Shown: positions 1-7,939, counted from the stretch's first letter. The stretch: DNA of 64,000 bases from Actinoplanes siamensis (GCF_016862395.1 NZ_BOMW01000035.1:1-64000); one strand, 5' to 3'. Numbers and translations are program-made. Notes: generated by a model from the letters alone, not told the origin.

Positions 1-90
1 CGAGCGGAGCCGGCGGGTCGAGCGGAGCCGGCGGGTCGAGCGGAGCCGGCGGGTCGAGCGGAGCCGGCGGGTCGAGCGGAGCCGGCGGGA
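1..90. repeat. 18-bp in-frame minisatellite, five copies at the window edge
   Basis: Five consecutive perfect copies of CGAGCGGAGCCGGCGGGT. Read on the minus strand they encode PPAPLD repeats, in frame with the helicase gene. The array reaches base 1, so the true copy number is unknown. Eighteen bases is a multiple of three, so copy-number change would not break the frame. Confidence 0.95.
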
Positions 91-1180
91 ACATCAGCCG
101 GTGCGTGATCGGCCCCCGCATCCGCCGGGCCACCCCGGACGCCGCGGTGAGCAGCGCCGGTGCCGCGCGATAGTTGGTATGCAGGGTGATCGTCTCGGCC
201 GGGCCGCCGGACACCGTGCGGAACCGCTCCGGGAAGGTGGCGATGCCGCCGGGATCGGCGCCGCGGAAGCCGAAGATCGACGAGTCCGGGTCGGCGAAGG
301 CGACCAGCGGTTTGCCGCCGCCGGCGACCTGGGCGAGCAGGTCCAGCTGGGCCGGATCGGTCTCGGCGAGCTCGTCGACGTAGACGAACGCGAGGCGGCG
401 ACGCTCGGCGGCCAGCAGGCCCGGCTCGTCGGCGAGCAGTCCCGAGGCGGCCCGGACCAGCTCGGCCGGGTCGTAGGCGACCGAGCCCCGGGTGGTGGCG
501 TCGCGCAGGGCGAGAACCTCCACATACTCCCGGAGGAAGCGGGCGGCCGCCGACCAGTCCCGACGGCCCAGCCGGTCGGCGTATCCGGCCAGCTCGATCG
601 GGCCGACCCCGCGCTCGGCGGCACGCTGCATCAGGTCCCGCAACTGCTGGGCGAAGGCCCGGGTGGGCAGCGCCGGACGCAGCTCCTCCGGCCAGCCGAT
701 GGTGTCGGCGGACTCCGGATCCTCCACCACGGCCAGCAGCTCACGGATGATCAGATCCTGCTCGGGACCGGTGAGCAGCCGCGGGGCCGGCTCACCGCGA
801 TCGGCGGCGGCCCGGCGGAGCAGGCCGAACGCATAGGCGTGGAAGGTGCGGACCAGCGGCTCGTGCACGATCCGCCCGGGGTCGCCGGCGATCCGCGCCT
901 CGATCCGGTCGCGGAGCGCGGCCGCACCCCGGCGGCCGAACGTGAGCACCAGGATCCGTTCCGGGTCGACGCCCTCGGCGATCCGGGCGGCGACCGCCTC
1001 GACCAGCACTGTCGTCTTGCCGGTGCCGGGGCCGCCGACGACCAGCAGCGGGCCGCGGGTGTGCGCGGTCACCCGGGCCTGCACCGGGTCGGCGCGCAGC
1101 TCGGGCGCGGCCGGGCGGGGACGCCGGACCAGGCGGTAGGCCGGCCGGCGCACCGGGGCGGAGGGGGCCGGCGTGCTCAC
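1..1180 (-). CDS. AdnA/UvrD-like ATP-dependent DNA helicase, N-terminal part (cut by window edge)
   Basis: Superfamily 1 helicase or helicase-nuclease subunit that unwinds DNA ends. Starting at GTG 1180, about 393 codons are visible before the window edge. Residues around 47-55 form Walker A (GGPGTGKTT), followed by LVLTFGRRGA (motif Ia). Motif II reads YVDELAETDPAQ, where most family members have DEaQD, and motif III is close to FADPDSSIFGFRGADP. These fit the actinobacterial AdnA (Rv3202c-like) group better than PcrA, but the C-terminal nuclease domain that would prove AdnA lies outside the window. The last visible codons are five copies of PPAPLD encoded by an 18-bp minisatellite. The adnB partner, if present, would lie to the left. 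Confidence 0.8.
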   Translation of the reverse strand, partial: MSTPAPSAPVRRPAYRLVRRPRPAAPELRADPVQARVTAHTRGPLLVVGGPGTGKTTVLVEAVAARIAEGVDPERILVLTFGRRGAAALRDRIEARIAGDPGRIVHEPLVRTFHAYAFGLLRRAAADRGEPAPRLLTGPEQDLIIRELLAVVEDPESADTIGWPEELRPALPTRAFAQQLRDLMQRAAERGVGPIELAGYADRLGRRDWSAAARFLREYVEVLALRDATTRGSVAYDPAELVRAASGLLADEPGLLAAERRRLAFVYVDELAETDPAQLDLLAQVAGGGKPLVAFADPDSSIFGFRGADPGGIATFPERFRTVSGGPAETITLHTNYRAAPALLTAASGVARRMRGPITHRLMFPPAPLDPPAPLDPPAPLDPPAPLDPPAPL

Positions 1181-1264
1181 GGCATCTATGAGAGCACGCC
1201 GGTACGACGATTCCGGAACGTCACCCGGCCGGTGAGCGGCCCCGGGCCGGGAAAGAGGCGGGCG

Positions 1265-1813
1265 TCACGCCCCGAGCGCCGCCTCGACGGCGTCCAACGC
1301 GTCCGGCACCGAGCGCGCCACCAGCACGGTGTCCATCGCCGAGGCCCGGACGAACTTCGTCTCGACCAGGCCGTTCAGCCAGGTCACCAGCCCGTCGTAG
1401 AAACCGTCCGGATCGAGCAGCACGATCGGCTTGTGGTGCACGTCCAGCGTCGCGGTGGTCCACACCTCGAACAGCTCGTCCAGCGTGCCGAGGCCGCCGG
1501 GCAGCGTGAGGAACGCGTCCGACCGCTCGATCATCACGTTCTTCCGCCCACCCATGTCGGCGGTGACGACCAGTTCGTCCGAGGCGGTGTCGGCGACCTC
1601 CAGGTCGACCAGGCACTGCGGGATGATCCCCAGGGTGTGCGCCCCGCCGGCCCGGGCCCCGGCCGCGACCGTGCCCATCATGCCGACGGAGCCGCCCCCG
1701 GAGACCAGGGTGTGCCCGCGCTGGCCGAGCGCCCGGCCGGTCTCCGCGGCCAGGTCCAGCCAGCGCTGCTCGACGGTGTTCGAGGAGGCGCAGAAAACGC
1801 AGATCGCCGCCAT
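1265..1813 (-). CDS. LOG-family Rossmann protein (cytokinin riboside 5'-monophosphate phosphoribohydrolase type)
   Basis: A 182-residue protein of the LOG family, which hydrolyses nucleoside 5'-monophosphates to free base plus ribose 5-phosphate. It shows the nucleotide-binding start ICVFCASS, the SGGGSVGMMG loop, and the catalytic signature GGRKNVMIERSDAFLTLPGG followed by GTLDE, with the PGGxGTxxE motif intact. Its ATG at 1813 overlaps the last base of the TGA of the preceding LOG gene (TGATG), so the two are translationally coupled. Two LOG paralogues in tandem are common in actinobacteria; the in vivo substrate is not evident. Confidence 0.9.
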   Translation of the reverse strand: MAAICVFCASSNTVEQRWLDLAAETGRALGQRGHTLVSGGGSVGMMGTVAAGARAGGAHTLGIIPQCLVDLEVADTASDELVVTADMGGRKNVMIERSDAFLTLPGGLGTLDELFEVWTTATLDVHHKPIVLLDPDGFYDGLVTWLNGLVETKFVRASAMDTVLVARSVPDALDAVEAALGA

Positions 1814-2580
1814 CAGGACGGCTCCTGCGCCGGGCTGGCCTCGACGATGATCCGGACCGCCTCGGCGACGTCGTCGGTGACCCGGATCAGGTCCAGGTCG
1901 GCCTCGCTGATCTTGCCGTCGTCGAGCATCCGCTGCTTGATCCAGTCGAGCAGGCCGCTCCAGTAGTCGACGCCCATCAGGATCACCGGGAACCGGGTCA
2001 CCTTCCGCGTCTGCACCAGCGTGATGGCCTCGAACAGCTCGTCGAGCGTGCCGAAGCCGCCGGGCAGGACCACGAACGCCTGCGCGTACTTGACGAACAT
2101 GGTCTTGCGGACGAAGAAATACCGGAAGTCGATGCCGACGTCGACCCAGTCGTTGAGTCCCTGCTCGAACGGGAGCTCGATGCCGAGCCCGACGGACATC
2201 CCGCCGGCCTCGGTGGCGCCCCGGTTCGCCGCCTCCATCACGCCCGGCCCGCCGCCGGTGATCACGGCGTAGCCCGCCTCGGCGAGCGCGGCGCCCAGCC
2301 GGGTGGCCAGCTCGCACTCGGCGCTCTCCGGTCTGCTGCGGGCGGAGCCGAAGACGCTGACCGCGGGCGGCAGGTCGGCCAGGGTGTCGAAGCCCTCGAC
2401 GAACTCGGAAAGGATCCGCAGGGCGCGCCAGGCGTCCTTGGTCTTCCACTCGCCGCGATGGTGGGAATCGAGCAACTTCTCGTCTGCGGTACTCGGTGGA
2501 ACGGCTTCCCGACGCAGGGTTACCGCGCCGCGATGACGCTCCGGTGCGGCAGGAGGTCGCCCGTTGGTGCTCTCCGTCAT
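1813..2580 (-). CDS. TIGR00730-type LOG-family Rossmann protein
   Basis: A 255-residue paralogue of the downstream LOG protein with a longer, polar N-terminus. It carries the VSVFGSAR strand, the TGGGPGVMEAANRGA loop, RKTMFVKYAQAFVVLPGG and GTLDELFE (PGGxGTxxE). The family cleaves purine nucleoside monophosphates; the exact substrate is unknown. The start is ATG 2580. An in-frame upstream extension exists, but a TACCTT -10 box ends 6 nt before this ATG, which would make the mRNA leaderless and fix the start. First gene of a two-gene operon. Confidence 0.88.
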   Translation of the reverse strand: MTESTNGRPPAAPERHRGAVTLRREAVPPSTADEKLLDSHHRGEWKTKDAWRALRILSEFVEGFDTLADLPPAVSVFGSARSRPESAECELATRLGAALAEAGYAVITGGGPGVMEAANRGATEAGGMSVGLGIELPFEQGLNDWVDVGIDFRYFFVRKTMFVKYAQAFVVLPGGFGTLDELFEAITLVQTRKVTRFPVILMGVDYWSGLLDWIKQRMLDDGKISEADLDLIRVTDDVAEAVRIIVEASPAQEPS

Positions 2581-2586
2581 GCGTCC

Positions 2587-2592
2587 AAGGTA
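2587..2592 (-). promoter_or_regulatory. Leaderless -10 box (TACCTT) for the LOG operon
   Basis: TACCTT on the minus strand, six bases upstream of ATG 2580. This fits the actinobacterial TANNNT rule for transcripts that begin at the start codon. Confidence 0.6.
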
Positions 2593-2778
2593 GTGCGGAC
2601 GGCCAGTACCCGGTGAATAACCGGCTGCGTTTTGGTAAGAGGATTGCGACTCGGGAACCTTTTTGCCAGATTGAAGCAACGGACGGTAGCTCTGAGGCGT
2701 CTATACAGTTACCGGACCGCGTCCACACGGCAGGCACGGCGCCCGGGATCCGGGTGTCCCGGTGAAAGGGCGGCCACC

Positions 2779-2985
2779 GTGACGAACCGATACGAGCGCA
2801 TCAGGATGCACCGCCGCATGCAGCGGCGGATCCAGCTGGTGGTGGAGGAACGCCGGGTCGCCTTCGCGGCGCGGCAGCCGGAGCCGGCCTTCGACCCGGA
2901 GACCACCATGGAGATCCCGCCACCGGACCTGCCGGTGGTGGTGCCGCAGCGTGCGATCGGCCGGGTCGTGATCCCGCAGGTCTGA
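2779..2985 (+). CDS. Small basic hypothetical protein
   Basis: A 68-residue protein starting at GTG 2779 behind a weak purine-rich site (GAAAGGG). The N-terminal half is rich in Arg, Met and His (YERIRMHRRMQRRIQ) and probably helical. The C-terminal half is Pro/Val-rich (PPPDLPVVVPQ). There is no signal peptide, membrane segment or recognisable domain. It stands alone between the divergent LOG operon and the convergent dapE. The codon pattern is consistent with coding, but no function can be assigned. Confidence 0.55.
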   Translation: MTNRYERIRMHRRMQRRIQLVVEERRVAFAARQPEPAFDPETTMEIPPPDLPVVVPQRAIGRVVIPQV

Positions 2986-2999
2986 GGAGCCGGCCCGGC

Positions 3000-4070
3000 C
3001 TAGGCGGCCAGCCAGCGGTGCAGCGTCGCCGCCCCGTCCCGGATCTGCCCGATCTCCACGTGCTCGTCCGGCGCGTGCGCCAGCGACGGATCGCCCGGCC
3101 CGTAGTTGAGCGCCGGGATGCCCAGCGCCGCGAACCGCGCCACGTCGGTCCAGCCCAGCTTGGCGGCCGGCTCGACGCCGACCGCGGTGAGGAACTCCCG
3201 GGCGGCCGGCGCGTCCAGGCCGGGCAGGGCGCCCGGCGCGGAGTCCAGCACCTCCAGGTCGAAGCCCTCGAAGATCTCGCGCAGGTGCTCCAGCGCCTGC
3301 TGCTCCGAGCGGTCCGGGGCGAACCGCAGGTTCACCTCGACAGCGCACTCGTCCGGGACGACGTTGCCGGCGACGCCACCGGTGACGCGTACGGCGTTCA
3401 GCCCCTCCCGGTACGTACACCCGTCGATCGTCACGGTTCGCGGGTGGTAGTCCTCCAGCCGGCGCAGCACCTCGCCCGCGGCGTGGATCGCGTTCACCCC
3501 GCGCCAGGCCCGCGCCGTGTGCGCGCGGCGCCCGTGGGTCCGGACCACGGCGGCCATCGTCCCCTGGCAGCCGGCCTCGACCACCCCGTACGTCGGTTCG
3601 AGGAGCACCGCGAAGTCGGCCCGCAGCCACTCCGGCCGGCTCCCGGCCACCAGGTTGAGCCCGTTGAACTCGGACTCGATCTCCTCCGCCTCGTAGAACA
3701 GGTAGGTCACGTCGTACGCCGGGGCGGGCAGCGTGGCCGCCAGATGCAGCGCGATCGCCACCCCGGACTTCATGTCCGAGGTCCCGCAGCCGTAGATCAG
3801 GTCGTCGACGACAGTGGACGGCCAGTTGTCGTTGATCGGCACGGTGTCCAGGTGCCCGGCCAGCACCACCCGCGACGCGCGCCCCAGATCAGTGCGCGCC
3901 ATCACCGTGTTGCCCACGCGCTCCACGGTGAGGTGCCCGGCGCTCCTCAGGACGTCCTCGACGCAGTCGGCGATCACCTTCTCGTCGCGGGACACGGATT
4001 CGATGTCGACCAGGGAGCGGGTGAGCTCGACCGGATCGACGAGCACGTCCGGGGTCAGCGGGTTGGCCAT
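3000..4070 (-). CDS. dapE: Succinyl-diaminopimelate desuccinylase
   Basis: M20 metallopeptidase-family enzyme (356 residues) that removes succinate from N-succinyl-LL-diaminopimelate, a late step of the succinylase lysine and peptidoglycan route. Metal and catalytic motifs are visible: VVLAGHLDTVP (metal His and catalytic Asp), GCGTSDMKSG (bridging Asp), FYEAEEIESEFNGL (Glu-Glu) and LLEPT. The dimerisation domain lies in the middle. It is divergent from dapD, with 77 bp between starts, so two pathway genes share one regulatory gap. Its -10 box TAGGGT ends six bases before ATG 4070. Confidence 0.95.
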   Translation of the reverse strand: MANPLTPDVLVDPVELTRSLVDIESVSRDEKVIADCVEDVLRSAGHLTVERVGNTVMARTDLGRASRVVLAGHLDTVPINDNWPSTVVDDLIYGCGTSDMKSGVAIALHLAATLPAPAYDVTYLFYEAEEIESEFNGLNLVAGSRPEWLRADFAVLLEPTYGVVEAGCQGTMAAVVRTHGRRAHTARAWRGVNAIHAAGEVLRRLEDYHPRTVTIDGCTYREGLNAVRVTGGVAGNVVPDECAVEVNLRFAPDRSEQQALEHLREIFEGFDLEVLDSAPGALPGLDAPAAREFLTAVGVEPAAKLGWTDVARFAALGIPALNYGPGDPSLAHAPDEHVEIGQIRDGAATLHRWLAA

Positions 4071-4076
4071 GTCCGC

Positions 4077-4082
4077 ACCCTA
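4077..4082 (-). promoter_or_regulatory. Leaderless -10 box (TAGGGT) of dapE
   Basis: TAGGGT on the minus strand, six bases before ATG 4070 of dapE. Confidence 0.6.
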
Positions 4083-4134
4083 CAAGGCCGTCCCGCGCAG
4101 CGGACGTACCCGATGGGGGGCCCACCACCGACGG

Positions 4135-4140
4135 TAGTGT
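4135..4140 (+). promoter_or_regulatory. Leaderless -10 box (TAGTGT) of dapD
   Basis: TAGTGT seven bases before GTG 4148. It faces away from the dapE -10 box within the same 77-bp divergent gap. Confidence 0.6.
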
Positions 4141-4147
4141 TCACCCC

Positions 4148-5092
4148 GTGGATACCGCGATCTCGACTTCGCCCGCCTGGGGCATCGGCCTCGCCACCGT
4201 CACCGCCGAGGGGCAGGTGCTGGACACCTGGTACCCGTCGGGCCTGCTGGGCCTCGGCGACGAGCCCGCCGACCCGCCGCTCCTCCCGGCCGGCCTGACC
4301 GGTCCGAAGCTGCTGCACGGCCTCTCGACGGTCGAGGTCCGCACCTCGATCAAGTCGCTCGCCCAGCCGATCGCGGACACCGCCGACGCGTACCTGCGGC
4401 TGCACCTGCTCTCGCACCGCCTGGTCCGGCCGAACGAGCTGAACCTGGACGGCATCTTCGGCCTGCTGGCGAACGTGGCCTGGACCTCGGCCGGCCCGTG
4501 CCCGCCGGAGCGGGTGGACGAACTGCGTTTCCTGGAGCGCGCCGCCGGCCGGCACCTCTCCGTCCACGGCATCGACAAGTTCCCGCGGATGACCGACTAC
4601 GTCGCCCCGTCCGGTGTCCGGATCGCCGACGCGGACCGGGTCCGGCTCGGCGCCCACCTGGCCCCGGGGACGACGATCATGCACGAGGGATTCGTCAACT
4701 TCAACGCCGGCACGCTGGGCGCCTCGATGGTCGAGGGCCGGATCGTGCAGGGCGTGGTGGTCGGCGACGGGTCGGACATCGGCGGGGGCTCGTCGATCAT
4801 GGGCACGCTCTCCGGCGGCGGCAAGGAGAAGATTCGGATCGGCGAGCGCAGCCTGCTCGGGGCGAACGCCGGCGTGGGCATCTCGCTCGGCGACGACTGC
4901 GTGGTCGAGGCCGGGACGTACATCACCGCGTCCTCGAAGATCGCGCTGCCGGACGGCCGTGTGGTGAAGGCCATCGAGCTGTCCGGTGTGAACAATCTCC
5001 TGTTCTGGCGCAACTCGGTGAGCGGCGCCCTGGAGGCTCGTCCACGCAAGGGCACCGGCATCGAGTTGAACACCGAGTTGCACACGAACTGA
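4148..5092 (+). CDS. dapD: 2,3,4,5-tetrahydropyridine-2,6-dicarboxylate N-succinyltransferase
   Basis: A 314-residue trimeric transferase that succinylates tetrahydrodipicolinate, using succinyl-CoA, in lysine/DAP biosynthesis. The N-terminal alpha/beta region (about residues 1-150) matches the actinobacterial DapD type. From about residue 165 a left-handed beta-helix of hexapeptide repeats follows (for example APGTTIMHEGFVN, GGGSSIMGTLSGGG, LGANAGVGISLG). The ending NLLFWRNSVSG is typical. GTG 4148 follows a TANNNT-N7 leaderless promoter. It is convergent with lysG across a strong hairpin. Confidence 0.95.
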   Translation: MDTAISTSPAWGIGLATVTAEGQVLDTWYPSGLLGLGDEPADPPLLPAGLTGPKLLHGLSTVEVRTSIKSLAQPIADTADAYLRLHLLSHRLVRPNELNLDGIFGLLANVAWTSAGPCPPERVDELRFLERAAGRHLSVHGIDKFPRMTDYVAPSGVRIADADRVRLGAHLAPGTTIMHEGFVNFNAGTLGASMVEGRIVQGVVVGDGSDIGGGSSIMGTLSGGGKEKIRIGERSLLGANAGVGISLGDDCVVEAGTYITASSKIALPDGRVVKAIELSGVNNLLFWRNSVSGALEARPRKGTGIELNTELHTN

Positions 5093-5139
5093 GCTGCCCT
5101 TGATCGCCTCGCTCCGCTCGGCGGCATCGCGGCCTTCGG

Positions 5140-5207
5140 GCCGATGGCGAGGGCACCGGAAATGACCACGGCTTCGGCTCGCCGTTTTCGGTGTTCTCGC
5201 CATCGGC
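5140..5207. terminator. Long hairpin between convergent dapD and lysG
   Basis: Imperfect inverted repeat: left arm 5140-5163 (begins GCCGATGGCGAG), right arm 5185-5207 (ends CTCGCCATCGGC), loop about 21 nt. The roughly 20-bp stem lies between two convergent stops and could serve as a bidirectional terminator. No U-tract is present, as is common in high-GC actinobacteria. Confidence 0.6.
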
Positions 5208-5237
5208 GGGCGCACCGCGCGTGGGTGGGGCGAGGGA

Positions 5238-6056
5238 TCAACGCAGGGCGTGGGCGGCGGCTGTTCGTACGGCGGTGGTGAGGTCGTTGAGCAGGGTGGA
5301 CTCGATGCGCCAGTACTGCCAGTGGAGTGGGACGTCGAGGTGCCGCCCCGGGAACAGCTCGACATATCCGCCCGACTCCAGCAGCGGCCGCGCGTTCTGC
5401 TCCGGCACCGTGCCCCAGCCGAGCCCGAGCCGGATCGCCTCGTTGAAGGCCGCTGCCGCCGGCACGTAGTGCGCCGCCCGCGACACCGGCATCCCGATGC
5501 TCGCGAGGAAGCGGTGCTGCAACCGGTCCTTGCGGTTGTAGACGATCATCGGCGACGACGCGAAGTCCACCCCCGGGGCGGCGACCGCGACGTACCGCAT
5601 CAGCCCCAGCCGCTCCACCCGGCAGCCCTGGACGGCCACGTTCTCCGCGGTCACCGCCGCCATCGCGGTCCCCGACCGCAACAGATCGGCCGTGTAGTCC
5701 TGATCGTCGGTGTGGATCTCGAACGTCGCGCCCGGCACCCGGGTCAGCACCGGCAGGAACCAGGTGTTCAGGGAGTCCGCGTTCACCACGATCGAGATCC
5801 GGGTGCCGCCCCGGGCCTGCGCCAGCGCCTCCCGCTCCAGCAGCGCCACCTGCCCGGCGAACCGCACCAGCGCCTCCCCCGCCGTGGTCGCCGTGCACGG
5901 CTTGGAGCGGCGCACCAGCACCTGCCCGACCGCCCGTTCGAGCGCCTTGATCCGCTGGCTGACCGCCGACGGGGTGATGTGCAGCGCCCGCGCCGCCGCC
6001 TCGAAACTGCCCTGCTCCACGACGGCCTGGAAGGTCGCCAGCTGCACCTGGTCCAC
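5238..6056 (-). CDS. lysG: LysR-family regulator of lysine/arginine export (LysG/ArgP type)
   Basis: A 272-residue LysR-type regulator. The N-terminal winged HTH is residues 1-60 (LATFQAVVEQGSFEAAARAL, then ITPSAVSQRIKALE), which is the ArgP/LysG form. The effector domain follows from about 90 (ISIVVNADSLNTWFLPVL). It is divergent from lysE, the classical lysG-lysE pair in which LysG with lysine, arginine or histidine activates the exporter. The start is GTG 6056. The AT-rich 73-bp gap is the likely operator. Confidence 0.92.
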   Translation of the reverse strand: MDQVQLATFQAVVEQGSFEAAARALHITPSAVSQRIKALERAVGQVLVRRSKPCTATTAGEALVRFAGQVALLEREALAQARGGTRISIVVNADSLNTWFLPVLTRVPGATFEIHTDDQDYTADLLRSGTAMAAVTAENVAVQGCRVERLGLMRYVAVAAPGVDFASSPMIVYNRKDRLQHRFLASIGMPVSRAAHYVPAAAAFNEAIRLGLGWGTVPEQNARPLLESGGYVELFPGRHLDVPLHWQYWRIESTLLNDLTTAVRTAAAHALR

Positions 6057-6129
6057 GATTAAGTATCGCTAATCCATCCTGAAAATCTTTAGCTGGAGTC
6101 ACAGCGGGACCGGCCCTACCGTCGAATCC
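6057..6129. promoter_or_regulatory. lysG-lysE divergent control region
   Basis: This 73-bp gap is markedly AT-rich around 6058-6092 compared with its surroundings, as expected for a LysR-type operator. A -10-like TACCGT at 6117-6122 lies seven bases before GTG 6130 of lysE, giving a probable leaderless lysE transcript. Confidence 0.6.
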
Positions 6130-6732
6130 GTGTTCACCTCCGCCCTTGCCGGTTTCGCCGCCTCCGCCGTACTGATCATCGCCATCGGCGCCCAGAACGC
6201 CTTCGTCCTGCGCCAGGGACTGCGCCGCGAACACGTTCTCGCCGTCATCCTCACCTGCGCGCTCTCCGACCTGGCGCTGATCTCGGCAGGCATCGCCGGC
6301 CTCGGTGCGATCATCAACGCGCAGCCCGGCCTGATCACGGTGATCCGCTGGGCCGGGGCCGCCTTCCTGATCGGGTACGCGGCGCTCGCCGCCCGCCGCG
6401 CGCTGCGCCCGGCGGGCAGCCTGGACGCGACCGGCAAGGCCCCCGCCACGCTGCCGGCCACCCTGCTCACCTGCCTGGCGCTGACCTACCTCAACCCGCA
6501 CGTCTACCTGGACACCGTGCTGCTGCTCGGCTCGGTCGCGCAGCAGCACGCGCACCGCTGGCTGTTCGGGTTCGGCGCGGCGGCGGCCAGCCTCACCTGG
6601 TTCGCCGCGCTCGGGTTCGGAGCGCGACGACTCGGCCCGATCTTCGCCCGGCCCGGCGCGTGGCGCGTTCTCGACGGCCTGATCGCACTGGTCATGGCGG
6701 GCCTCGCGGTGACCTTGCTGCTGGGAGACTGA
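6130..6732 (+). CDS. lysE: LysE-family basic amino acid exporter
   Basis: A 200-residue inner-membrane exporter (LysE/ArgO) that extrudes lysine or arginine. It has five to six hydrophobic segments, starting with ASAVLIIAIGAQNAFVLRQG, where the GAQNAFVLRQG signature near residues 19-29 is diagnostic. The second conserved motif is LTYLNPHVYLDT. GTG 6130 lies seven bases after a TACCGT -10 box. Divergent from its regulator lysG and next to dap genes, it completes a synthesis-plus-export neighbourhood for lysine. Confidence 0.94.
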   Translation: MFTSALAGFAASAVLIIAIGAQNAFVLRQGLRREHVLAVILTCALSDLALISAGIAGLGAIINAQPGLITVIRWAGAAFLIGYAALAARRALRPAGSLDATGKAPATLPATLLTCLALTYLNPHVYLDTVLLLGSVAQQHAHRWLFGFGAAAASLTWFAALGFGARRLGPIFARPGAWRVLDGLIALVMAGLAVTLLLGD

Positions 6733-6739
6733 CCACGGC

Positions 6740-6770
6740 TTGACCCTCGACCAGGTCGAGACGGCAGGGT
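6740..6770 (+). promoter_or_regulatory. MerR-type promoter and operator
   Basis: TTGACC (6740-6745) and CAGGGT (6765-6770) are separated by 19 bp, the long spacer typical of MerR-controlled promoters. Within the spacer lies a perfect palindrome CTCGACC-A-GGTCGAG (6746-6760). This suggests autoregulation of the MerR gene that starts at 6791. Confidence 0.65.
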
Positions 6771-6790
6771 CGTCGGCTGTGAGGAGCGAG

Positions 6791-7840
6791 ATGCGAAGCA
6801 TCGGCGAGGCGGCCCGGGCCAGCGGGCTGACGGTCAGTGCGCTGCGCTGGTACGACGGCGCCGGCGTGCTGGTCCCGGCGGCGGTCGACCCGGTCAACGG
6901 TTACCGCCGGTACACCGCCGAGCAGATCCGGGCGGCCCGGTTGATCGCCGGGCTGCGCCGGGTGGGCATGCCGGTCCCCGAGATCGCGGAAACGGTGCGG
7001 GAGATCGAGCACCCGGACCGCGTACGAGCCCGGCTCGATGCCCATCTGGCCCGGCTGGAAGCCGGCCTGGCCGACGCCCGCCGCGAGCTCCTCCGCCTGC
7101 ACACCATGATCGATCTGGAGGAGAACCTGATGACCCGCATCACCCTGTCCGCGACTGATCTGCTGGCGGCACTGGCCGCGGTCCGCTTCGCGGCCACCGA
7201 CCCGCTCCCCGGCGCGCCGTTCCCGGGCGGCGTGCTGCTCGAGGCCTCCGACAGCACGCTGACCCTGGTCGCGACGGATCGCTACCGGCTCGCGGTGGCC
7301 TCGGCGCCGGCCACGGTCGAGGGGCCGCCGGCCCGGCGGTACCTGCCGCTGGCCTTCGCCGACGAGCTCGCACGAATCGGCGCCGGCTCGGTGACCCTCG
7401 ATGTCAATTCCGATTTCGTACGTACCGAGCACGCCGGCCACGAGCTGCGGGCGGAGCCGCTGGACGTCGACTTCCCGGACTACCGCCGCCTGATCACGGC
7501 GGCCGGCGACGCCACCCGGAAGATCACTGTCGACCAGGCGGAGCTGCGCGAGCTGGTGTCCGCGGCGCCCGAGGTACGGCGCGAGCACGACGGCGCCACG
7601 TACCCGGTGGCGATCCTGGCCCTGGACCCGGACGGCGGTCTGCGGGTGGCGCAGGAGTCCGAGTGGAGCTCCGGCGACGACGCGCAGATCGCGGTGAACC
7701 GGGAGTTCCTGCTGCAGGCGGTGGACGCCGGCGGGCCCGGCCAGCTGCTGCTCGAACTGGACGGTCCGGTTCAGCCGCTGACCATCCGGATCGCCGGTGA
7801 CGACTCCCGTTTCTCCCTGCTCATGCCGATCCGGGCTTGA
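6791..7840 (+). CDS. MerR-family regulator fused to DNA polymerase III beta-clamp-like domains
   Basis: A 349-residue two-part protein. Residues 1-75 are a MerR winged HTH (RSIGEAARASGLTVSALRWYD, GYRRYTAEQI), followed by a coiled dimerisation helix to about 112. From about 116 the sequence matches sliding-clamp folds: one copy with SDSTLTLVATDRYRLAVASA, the hallmark of DnaN domain 2, and a last domain ending RFSLLMPIRA, like the DnaN C-terminus. Only two clamp-like domains are present, so it is not a replication clamp. ATG 6791 follows GAGGAGCGAG. The clamp part may be the effector- or partner-binding domain; that is inference. Confidence 0.85.
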   Translation: MRSIGEAARASGLTVSALRWYDGAGVLVPAAVDPVNGYRRYTAEQIRAARLIAGLRRVGMPVPEIAETVREIEHPDRVRARLDAHLARLEAGLADARRELLRLHTMIDLEENLMTRITLSATDLLAALAAVRFAATDPLPGAPFPGGVLLEASDSTLTLVATDRYRLAVASAPATVEGPPARRYLPLAFADELARIGAGSVTLDVNSDFVRTEHAGHELRAEPLDVDFPDYRRLITAAGDATRKITVDQAELRELVSAAPEVRREHDGATYPVAILALDPDGGLRVAQESEWSSGDDAQIAVNREFLLQAVDAGGPGQLLLELDGPVQPLTIRIAGDDSRFSLLMPIRA

Positions 7841-7933
7841 CCGTCACGACGCGCTTAGTCGCGGATTGAACACGGTTCAGCCACGACTTCCGTGAACGGT
7901 GAGACCATCGCGACTTTGGGCGCACCGGCTGGT

Positions 7934-7939
7934 TACCGT
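7934..7939 (+). promoter_or_regulatory. Leaderless -10 box (TACCGT) for the methyltransferase gene
   Basis: TACCGT six bases before GTG 7946; it supports that start over the in-frame upstream codons. Confidence 0.55.

Noticed and set aside
1..90. Repeats as a CRISPR array
   Set aside because: The copies are contiguous with no spacers, and they are coding.
101..1966. A 621-codon plus-strand open frame
   Set aside because: It lies antisense to the helicase and LOG genes, which show intact motifs; its product is Arg/Gly/Pro-rich without any domain. Typical GC-rich shadow frame.
4597..6897. A 766-codon minus-strand open frame
   Set aside because: It crosses dapD, the hairpin gap and lysE, all with clear opposite-strand or other-frame motifs, and has no domain of its own.
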